14,656 bases of DNA from NCBI GenBank assembly GCA_050011415.1, contig JBEKJD010000039.1:1-14656 (forward strand). Reading direction: 5' to 3'. The notes beneath the pieces were generated by a model. It ran no database searches. It was not told the DNA's origin and was given only the letters and a program-made list of their open reading frames with translations. Shown here piece by piece: positions 6,143 through 12,391 of the stretch. The stretch comes from JADFXI01 sp050011415. GTDB lineage: Bacteria > Nitrospirota > Thermodesulfovibrionia > Thermodesulfovibrionales > Dissulfurispiraceae. Position 1 is the stretch's first letter. Every line of letters begins with the position of its first letter. Made by a program: the position numbers and the translations under genes.

Positions 6143-6967
6143 ATGATAAGTTTGGGCTTTTCTCCCTGTCCTAATGATACGTTCATATTTTACGCTCTTG
6201 CAAACAAGCGAATCGACACTCAAGGTCTGGACTTCACTCTCCATATGGAAGATGTGGAGACACTTAACACGCTCGCTGTAGGCAGGGAGCTTGACGTGAC
6301 AAAGGTATCATGTCATGCGTTTCGTTATCTTCAGGACGACTATCAGTTTCTGAATACCGGCGGTGCGTTAGGCAGGGGCTGCGGTCCGCTGGTCATAGCA
6401 AGAGACCGGAAGAATTTTTTCTTCGCTAAACCCTTTAAAGACCTGAAAATAGCGATTCCGGGCAGGCTTACTACAGCGGCGCTTTTGTTGGAACTTTATT
6501 TTGCTTCCACCTTTAACACCCAGCCTGCGGAACTGGTCAGCATGCCGTTCCACAGCATTATGCAGGCAATCAATGATGGTGCGGTGGATGCCGGTCTGAT
6601 AATCCACGAGAGCCGCTTCACCTATCAGGATTTCGGTCTTGTCAAGATAATCGATCTGGGGGAATGGTGGGAAGAAGAGACAGGCTTGCCTATTCCCCTT
6701 GGCGGCATTGTCGCGAAAAAGTCTCTGGGACCTCAGGTCATAATAACGATTGAAAACCTTATAAGAGCAAGTATAAACTACTCACTGTCACATAAAAGCG
6801 AGGCAATCCTTTATATTAGAAAGTACGCCCGGGAAATGGACGAAGGAGTAATGCTGAAGCATATCGAACTTTACGTTAACGATTACACATTGGAATTGGG
6901 AGAAATCGGGCAGGCCGCTCTTGGCGAACTTTTAAAGAGAGCAAACAGCATACCATTAACGCATTAG
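6143..6967 (+). CDS. mqnD: 1,4-dihydroxy-6-naphthoate synthase
   Basis: MqnD cleaves cyclic dehypoxanthine futalosine to 1,4-dihydroxy-6-naphthoate in the futalosine route to menaquinone. The protein from the ATG at 6143 is 274 residues, the family's usual length. It opens MISLGFSPCPNDTFIFYAL, the hallmark N-terminus. Further motifs are DVTKVSCHAF, GGALGRGCGPLVIA (binding cleft of this periplasmic-binding-protein-like fold), DAGLIIHESRF (containing the conserved His-Glu near the active site) and GLPIPLGGIVAKK. An in-frame ATG at 6074 would add 23 residues including RCCCGKCQC, but it has no ribosome site and lacks family similarity, so I reject it. mqnA, mqnB and mqnC are not in the window. 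glgP follows after 24 bp. Confidence 0.93.
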   Translation: MISLGFSPCPNDTFIFYALANKRIDTQGLDFTLHMEDVETLNTLAVGRELDVTKVSCHAFRYLQDDYQFLNTGGALGRGCGPLVIARDRKNFFFAKPFKDLKIAIPGRLTTAALLLELYFASTFNTQPAELVSMPFHSIMQAINDGAVDAGLIIHESRFTYQDFGLVKIIDLGEWWEEETGLPIPLGGIVAKKSLGPQVIITIENLIRASINYSLSHKSEAILYIRKYAREMDEGVMLKHIELYVNDYTLELGEIGQAALGELLKRANSIPLTH

Positions 6968-6991
6968 CGTTGTTCATAGTGAGGACCATTT

Positions 6992-8695
6992 ATGAAATAT
7001 AGCATGGACGCTTTTATCAAAGATCCGAAAATAGCGTATTTTTCGATGGAAATTGGCGTACGGAGTGATATGCCGACCTACAGTGGCGGTCTTGGCGTAT
7101 TAGCCGGGGACACTATCAAATCAGCCTCTGACCTGAACCTCCCCGTAGTTGCAGTGACCTTACTGACAAAAAAGGGATATTTCAGACAAGAGCTCGATGT
7201 TTACGGCAGACAGACGGAACTTCCCGATGAGTTTGACCCGCAACGGTTCATGGCGCCTCTCCAGGAACGGGTAGTCGTTAATATCGAGGGGAGAGAGGTT
7301 GTCATCGGCTCATGGATATATCTTGTTGAAAGTGCTACCGGCGGGAAAGTCCCCATTATTTTTCTCGATGCAGACTTCGCGGAGAACGCACCCCAGGACA
7401 GGGCCATTACCCATTGCCTTTATGGCGGTGAAGTCGACTACCGGCTTAAGCAGGAAATTGTGCTCGGCATCGGCGGCACACGAATGCTTGACAAACTGGG
7501 ATTCCAGATCAAGAAATATCATATGAACGAGGGGCATTCGAGCCTGCTGATACTTGAATTGCTCAAAAAATACAAAAAAGATATTGAAGAAGTATGGGAT
7601 GAAAATCTCGTCTGGGATGTCGAGAAAGTCAGAAGTTTGTGCGTCTTCACCACACACACGCCGGTGGCGGCAGGTCATGACAAGTTCACGTATGATACTG
7701 TACAGCGCATAATGGGTGAAGTCATTCCCCTGAGTGCCGTAAAAGAATTTGCGGGACAGGACAACCTTAATTTAACTCTGCTCGCCCTGAATCTCAGCAA
7801 CTATATAAACGGAGTGGCGAAAAAACACGGCGAGGTTTCCAAAGGGATGTTCCCCGGATACACGATCCATGCCATAACAAACGGGGTGCATTCTTTTACC
7901 TGGACGTGCGACAGTTTTAAAAGACTCTATGACAAATACCTGCCGGGCTGGGCTAATGAGCCTGAGATATTCGTGAGGGTCGGCCGCATCCCGGACAATG
8001 AGTTATGGGAAGCACATATGGAAGCTAAAAGGAACCTTATCGACTATGTAAACCGCGAGACGCAGGCGGGAATGAATTATGATACTCTTACCATCGGATT
8101 CGCCAGGAGGGCCACGGCGTATAAGAGAGCAGACCTGCTTTTTGCCGATATGGACCGGCTGGCTCGCATGGCCGAAGGGAGGCTTCAGATTGTATACGCC
8201 GGAAAGGCCCACCCGCACGATGAATCGGGTAAAAAGCTGATAGAGCATATATTTGAAATAAAAGAACGGCTCAAGGACAAGATACGCATCGTATTCCTGA
8301 AAAATTACAGTATGGATATCGCACTGAAAATCACATCGGGTGTTGATGTCTGGCTCAATACGCCGCTCAGACCGCTTGAGGCCTCGGGAACCAGCGGAAT
8401 GAAGGCAACTCACAACGGAGTCCCGAATTTCAGTGTGCTCGACGGATGGTGGATCGAAGGGCATATCGAAGGGTTTACCGGATGGGCTATAGGACCTTCA
8501 CCTGATGTACCGGCTGATCCGGCCCGTGATGCGGATGACCTGTATTTCAAGCTTGAGAGCATTATCATGCCGACTTTTTATAATGAAAAAAGTCTTTGGA
8601 TACGCATCATGCAGAACGCCATTGGCAAAAATGCCTACTATTTCAATTCCCACAGAATGATGCGAAGATATGTAACAGAGGCGTATATAAGATAG
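6992..8695 (+). CDS. glgP: Alpha-glucan (glycogen) phosphorylase, short form
   Basis: The enzyme releases glucose-1-phosphate from glycogen or maltodextrin with phosphate and a PLP cofactor (GT35). The N-terminus IAYFSMEIGVRSDMPTYSGGLGVLAGD is diagnostic, and KYHMNEGHSSLLILEL, FTTHTPVAAGHDKF and ITNGVHSFTW follow. The PLP lysine is K471 in EASGTSGMKATHNG. At 567 residues it belongs to the short bacterial/archaeal type and lacks the N-terminal extension of the 800-plus-residue enzymes (dimer and allosteric parts). GAGGA six bases before the ATG at 6992 is a good ribosome site. It lies 24 bp after mqnD, so the two are probably one transcript despite having no shared pathway that I know of. It converges with the kinase gene, 11 bp between stops. 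Confidence 0.95.
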   Translation: MKYSMDAFIKDPKIAYFSMEIGVRSDMPTYSGGLGVLAGDTIKSASDLNLPVVAVTLLTKKGYFRQELDVYGRQTELPDEFDPQRFMAPLQERVVVNIEGREVVIGSWIYLVESATGGKVPIIFLDADFAENAPQDRAITHCLYGGEVDYRLKQEIVLGIGGTRMLDKLGFQIKKYHMNEGHSSLLILELLKKYKKDIEEVWDENLVWDVEKVRSLCVFTTHTPVAAGHDKFTYDTVQRIMGEVIPLSAVKEFAGQDNLNLTLLALNLSNYINGVAKKHGEVSKGMFPGYTIHAITNGVHSFTWTCDSFKRLYDKYLPGWANEPEIFVRVGRIPDNELWEAHMEAKRNLIDYVNRETQAGMNYDTLTIGFARRATAYKRADLLFADMDRLARMAEGRLQIVYAGKAHPHDESGKKLIEHIFEIKERLKDKIRIVFLKNYSMDIALKITSGVDVWLNTPLRPLEASGTSGMKATHNGVPNFSVLDGWWIEGHIEGFTGWAIGPSPDVPADPARDADDLYFKLESIIMPTFYNEKSLWIRIMQNAIGKNAYYFNSHRMMRRYVTEAYIR

Positions 8696-8706
8696 CTCCT
8701 GACCTA

Positions 8707-10902
8707 TCACCCGGTCTGAGATATTTTATCCAAAACCTGTCTTATCTTTACAAGGAGGTCACGGGGCGTAACCGGCTTTGAAATAAAATCAATCCCTTCT
8801 TCCAGGATACCTTTTTTATTAATTATGTCTACCGTATAGCCACTGGCAAAAAGGACCTTCACATCAGGTTTTGTCTTCTTTATCTCATTAACAGCTTCTT
8901 TACCGCTTTTCTTCGGCATTATTACATCGATCATAACTAATCGTATCATGTCTTTGTTATCAATAAATTTAGTTACAGCGTCTTCTCCGTCAACTGCCTC
9001 TATGACTCTGTAGCCGTATTCTTCCAAAACATTTTTCGTCAGGACCCGCACTTCTTCATTGTCCTCGGCAATCAGAATAGTCTCCGCATTCCCTCTTGGA
9101 GGGACCACTTCAACCGCTTCTTCATTTTCATTCCTTGATTTGACCAGTGGCAGATATATCTTGAATGTCGTACCCTTGCCAGGTTCGCTGTATACCGTAA
9201 TGTTGCCATTATGCTGTTTTATTATTCCGTAAACAATTGAAAGTCCCAACCCGGTCCCTTTTCCCATCTCCTTAGTCGTAAAAAATGGCTCAAAAATCCT
9301 CTGCCGGGTTTTTTCATCCATCCCCATGCCCGTGTCCGTCACTGAAAGGATTGCATACTTGCCCGGCCCAGGCAGTTCCTGTGTTTTTAAACATGCCTCA
9401 TCCAGTTCTACAACATCTGTGCCTATGGCCAGCATCCCCCCATGGGGCATGGCATCCCTTGCATTGGTGCAGAGGTTCATCAATACTTGCTCTATCTGGC
9501 CCGGGTCTACCATCACGGTCAAATCTGTGTATGCAAGTTCTGTTTTAAGTTCTATATCTTCACTGATAAGTCTTAACAGGAGCTTTTCCATCTTCTTTAT
9601 AAGAGCATTAAGGTCTGTCTCTTCAGGAGCTATTATCTGTTTTCTGCTGAAGGCAAGGAGCTGCCGGGTCAGGTTGGCCGACTTTTCCGCAGAGCTGAGT
9701 ATCTGGTCTAAATACAGCCTTGTTTCGCTGCCCTTCTCGATTTTCATAGCTAAAAGGTGCGCGTATCCGATTATTGCAGTCAGCATGTTATTGAAGTCAT
9801 GCGCTATTCCCCCGGCAAGCTGTCCTATTGCCTCCAGCTTTTGCGATTGCCGGAGCTGCTCCTCGAGCTTTTTCCGTTCCGTTATGTCTTCCTTGACCGC
9901 AATGTAATGGGTAATTATTCCCTCAGTATTTCTTACCGGAGAAATACTGGCTGATTCCCAGAAGAGTTCCCCGTTCTTCTTCCTGTTATGAAATTCTCCG
10001 TGCCATACATTACCGGAGCTGATGCCGGCCCATAATGTTTTGTATGCCTCCCGCGGTGTATCTCCGGACTTAAGAAACCGCGGATTCTTTCCTATTACTT
10101 CCTTGCCTGCATAACCTGTTACCTCGCTGAATTTCGGATTAGTGAATTCTATATCACCCGCGGCATCCGTAATCATGATTGAGACAGGGCTCTGTTCAAT
10201 AGCAAGAGATAACTTTATGAGAGATTCATTTTTTTGGATAAGTTCTTCCTGATAACCGTGTATTGCATCCCGCATGTCACTGAAACTTTCCACGAGAGTT
10301 CCTATTTCATCGCGGCCCATTTTCAGCAGCGGCACATTAAAGTCTCCATCGGCAAGCCTTCTCGATGCACTGGCAAGGCGCTTGACAGGCCTGCTCACGA
10401 TCCTCTCTATCGTAAGCCAGACTGTTAGAAAAAATGCTCCGATAATTGTCAGCAGGGAAATCATCAGTTCTCTGTGACGTTTCCATACAGCGGTCAATCG
10501 CGGCCCGTAGTCTTCAACCAGTATAAGTTTGCCGAGGTTCACATCAAGATAATTAATCGGCTTCTCAAAAATATGGGTATGCTGCATGACCCCCGCAGCC
10601 GGCAGCTGAGATGAGTGAAGAGGGTAAATCATTTTACCGTCGGCAGTAAAAAGCTGAATGCTTATCCAGTCCTTGTTCCTCCTCTTGAGGGAAGTCAAAT
10701 TATCGTAAATAGCGTCAAGCTGGTGTCCCAGCAACAAGGGGATCAACAGCTCTACCACGCTGTCAAGGTGCATCTCCAATGATTTGTTATGTTCGACTTC
10801 AGTGTAGTCAAGTATATGCGGCATCCAGTAGCCGTAAAGGAATGCAAATAGAAGGACACTGAAACACAAAAGGGGCGCCACTATCTTTATCCTCAAACGC
10901 AT
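8707..10902 (-). CDS. Membrane hybrid sensor histidine kinase (HAMP-PAS-HisKA-HATPase-receiver)
   Basis: The protein has 731 residues. TM1 spans about 5-27 and TM2 about 147-168, enclosing a roughly 115-residue periplasmic region. HAMP is at about 169-222 and PAS at about 230-345 (AIEQSPVSIMITDAAGDIEF; ITERKKLEEQLRQSQKLEA linker). HisKA follows with GGIAHDFNNML (His368). HATPase_c shows N-box NLCTNARDAM, DTGMGMD and GKGTGLGLSIVYG. The C-terminal receiver (about 607-725) has E613/D614, phosphoacceptor D659 (VMIDVIMP), S687 and K709. This architecture autophosphorylates and moves phosphate to its own receiver. No partner with a DNA-binding output is adjacent. The ATG at 10902 uses GAGGAG lying within the last codons of the PhnD-like gene, six bp downstream of its stop, so the two are translated together. 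Confidence 0.93.
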   Translation of the reverse strand: MRLRIKIVAPLLCFSVLLFAFLYGYWMPHILDYTEVEHNKSLEMHLDSVVELLIPLLLGHQLDAIYDNLTSLKRRNKDWISIQLFTADGKMIYPLHSSQLPAAGVMQHTHIFEKPINYLDVNLGKLILVEDYGPRLTAVWKRHRELMISLLTIIGAFFLTVWLTIERIVSRPVKRLASASRRLADGDFNVPLLKMGRDEIGTLVESFSDMRDAIHGYQEELIQKNESLIKLSLAIEQSPVSIMITDAAGDIEFTNPKFSEVTGYAGKEVIGKNPRFLKSGDTPREAYKTLWAGISSGNVWHGEFHNRKKNGELFWESASISPVRNTEGIITHYIAVKEDITERKKLEEQLRQSQKLEAIGQLAGGIAHDFNNMLTAIIGYAHLLAMKIEKGSETRLYLDQILSSAEKSANLTRQLLAFSRKQIIAPEETDLNALIKKMEKLLLRLISEDIELKTELAYTDLTVMVDPGQIEQVLMNLCTNARDAMPHGGMLAIGTDVVELDEACLKTQELPGPGKYAILSVTDTGMGMDEKTRQRIFEPFFTTKEMGKGTGLGLSIVYGIIKQHNGNITVYSEPGKGTTFKIYLPLVKSRNENEEAVEVVPPRGNAETILIAEDNEEVRVLTKNVLEEYGYRVIEAVDGEDAVTKFIDNKDMIRLVMIDVIMPKKSGKEAVNEIKKTKPDVKVLFASGYTVDIINKKGILEEGIDFISKPVTPRDLLVKIRQVLDKISQTG

Positions 10903-10908
10903 AAAATA

Positions 10909-11787
10909 CTACTCCTCACTCCAATAAGGGGTCCAGTAATCATCGAGCCCCCAAGTACTCATTGCCGCATAATCACCCGCACGGGCAGGCATTATTTCTT
11001 TAATCGGTATCCTGGACAGCAATTTCCTGCCCTCCGGGATGAGCCCCATATCAAGCAGCGCACGACGCACCTTCTCCCTGTCAATTTTTGCCACCCGCGG
11101 ATGAGCGGCGACGGGATGAGACGGTATCTCCCGAGTTGTATATAAAATCCTCAGGGAATCACGGATTTCCTGTTCCTGCTCACCCAAAGTCTTTTCAACA
11201 CCCCCTCCGGCAGCGGCAAGGCCTTTTACGACGTGAAGATATACGGAACTGTGTGTTTTAACATAAAGAGGTTTGACAGTAACGTGATACATCCTTTCGA
11301 GGTCGGCACGAATAAGCATTGAAGCGCCAATGGCATTCGGCGAAGGGAAAGCAACTACCTTTCCATTCAACTCGGACAAGTTTTTTATAGGGCTGTCTTT
11401 AGGCACTACCAGTATTCCGCGCAATGGAGACTTGTCACGCACAAGCGGGATATATTTCTGAGACATGCTTCCTACTAACATAAAATATGGGTTCATATAT
11501 ACAAAATCAAAATTTCCATTGAGGAATTCCTTTTCAAAATCCTGGATTTTAAGAGTAGTAACCAACTTGAAGGCAAGTCCCGTTCGTCTTTCCAGTTCAT
11601 CAATGACGGGTTTCCATACGGCATAAAGCTTGCGCTGTTCAAATTGGGGGACCACGCCGAATGTATAGCTTTCAACTGCAAGGGCATAATTGTTGTGTAC
11701 CAGTTCCAGACAACCGAATATAATAGCTGTTAGAACTGATATGAGAACGATACTAAGGGACCACGACAGGTGATTTCGTTTCTTCAT
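10909..11787 (-). CDS. PhnD-like periplasmic substrate-binding protein, probable sensor partner of the kinase
   Basis: The 292-residue protein belongs to the phosphate/phosphite/phosphonate-binding (PhnD-like) solute-binding family. A signal or anchor helix covers about 10-28. IIFGC26 is a borderline lipobox (Phe at -2), so a lipoprotein is possible but not certain. Family motifs are YTFGVVPQFE (41-50), DFVYMNPYFML (94-104) and KVVAFPSPNAIGASM (143-157). No ABC permease or ATPase is nearby. The next gene is a transmembrane hybrid kinase, and binding-protein/kinase pairs of this kind are common as sensory modules in deltaproteobacteria and Nitrospirota, so sensing rather than uptake is inferred. 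The ligand is unknown. The ATG at 11787 has GAGAGGG nine bases upstream. Confidence 0.85.
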   Translation of the reverse strand: MKKRNHLSWSLSIVLISVLTAIIFGCLELVHNNYALAVESYTFGVVPQFEQRKLYAVWKPVIDELERRTGLAFKLVTTLKIQDFEKEFLNGNFDFVYMNPYFMLVGSMSQKYIPLVRDKSPLRGILVVPKDSPIKNLSELNGKVVAFPSPNAIGASMLIRADLERMYHVTVKPLYVKTHSSVYLHVVKGLAAAGGGVEKTLGEQEQEIRDSLRILYTTREIPSHPVAAHPRVAKIDREKVRRALLDMGLIPEGRKLLSRIPIKEIMPARAGDYAAMSTWGLDDYWTPYWSEE

Positions 11788-11810
11788 AGTAACGGCCCTC
11801 TCATAAACAA

Positions 11811-11831
11811 ATTATACTCCTGTTAGTATAA
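11811..11831 (-). promoter_or_regulatory. TATAAT with overlapping inverted repeat ahead of the sensor pair
   Basis: On the minus strand TATAAT lies at 11811-11816, about 24 bp before the ATG of the PhnD-like gene. The inverted repeat TTATACTcctgttAGTATAA (11812-11831, 7-bp arms, 6-bp spacer) covers this hexamer and the sequence behind it. The -35 region (near 11834-11840) is poor, so control by a protein binding the repeat is plausible but unproven. Confidence 0.45.
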
Positions 11832-11861
11832 ATATCTATTCCCGAAACATAGAGCAGTTTC

Positions 11862-12356
11862 TCAGTGATGCAGGTATAGAGGGTGTCTGTCCTTTTCATG
11901 ATCGAGAAGCCATTGTTTTACTGCGATTCCGCTTGAATAGCCGCCGATAGTGCCGTCTGATGCAATGACCCTGTGGCATGGCAGTATGATCGGCAGCGGA
12001 TTTTTCTTGAGCGCCTGACCCACAGCCCGAACAGCTTTTGGACTTTCTGCATGTTCGGCGATCCAAAAGTATGAACGGGTCTCGCCATAGGGTATTTTCC
12101 TTAAAACCTTCCACACCTTCTGTTCGAATACAGTCCCCCCAATAAATTTTATTCCCTGCCTGAACGCCTTCAGCTTGCCGGCGAAATAGGCATCCAGCTC
12201 GGTCCTGAAACGGTTGTTGAGCGGCAGGGCGCTCTTCTGAGACCCGGCAGCATTCACTGGACTCTCCCGGATAGCCAGTTCCACCAGAAAGGCGCCCTCA
12301 AAAACACAATAAATGCTGCCGATGGGGCTGGTATACTTAAAAACATCGAATGACAT
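11862..12356 (-). CDS. ogt: Methylated-DNA--[protein]-cysteine S-methyltransferase
   Basis: The protein repairs O6-methylguanine by transferring the methyl group to its own cysteine, a suicide reaction. It has 164 residues: a short N-terminal domain (about 1-75), then the DNA-binding catalytic domain. The active site PCHRVI holds C127, preceded by KAVRAVGQALKKNP (R110, the helix-turn-helix arginine that flips the base) and followed by DGTIGGYSSG. Key features are intact, so it should be active. No second AdaA-like domain is fused, which favours a constitutive Ogt-type enzyme over the inducible Ada. No Shine-Dalgarno precedes the ATG at 12356; see the divergent promoters. It is the gene before the PhnD-like/kinase pair on the same strand, 74 bp away. 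Confidence 0.95.
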   Translation of the reverse strand: MSFDVFKYTSPIGSIYCVFEGAFLVELAIRESPVNAAGSQKSALPLNNRFRTELDAYFAGKLKAFRQGIKFIGGTVFEQKVWKVLRKIPYGETRSYFWIAEHAESPKAVRAVGQALKKNPLPIILPCHRVIASDGTIGGYSSGIAVKQWLLDHEKDRHPLYLHH

Positions 12357-12391
12357 TGTAAAATTGTATCACGTATATTTATAATTAATAA
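12356..12391. promoter_or_regulatory. Overlapping divergent promoters for ogt and mrcA, both apparently leaderless
   Basis: Only 35 bp separate the two start codons. Plus strand: TTGTAA (12356-12361), 18 bp, TATAAT (12380-12385), six bases before the mrcA ATG. Minus strand: TACAAT (12363-12368), also six bases before the ogt ATG, with a weak TTATTA -35 (12386-12391). A -10 this close predicts transcription starting at or next to the A of each ATG, and neither gene has a Shine-Dalgarno sequence. The two promoters occupy the same DNA, so polymerase at one should exclude the other. Confidence 0.5.

Noticed and set aside
9326..9907. 193-codon open frame antisense to the kinase gene
   Set aside because: It lies fully opposite the HisKA-PAS region of a clear kinase, is Ser-rich without any motif, and is a codon-bias shadow.
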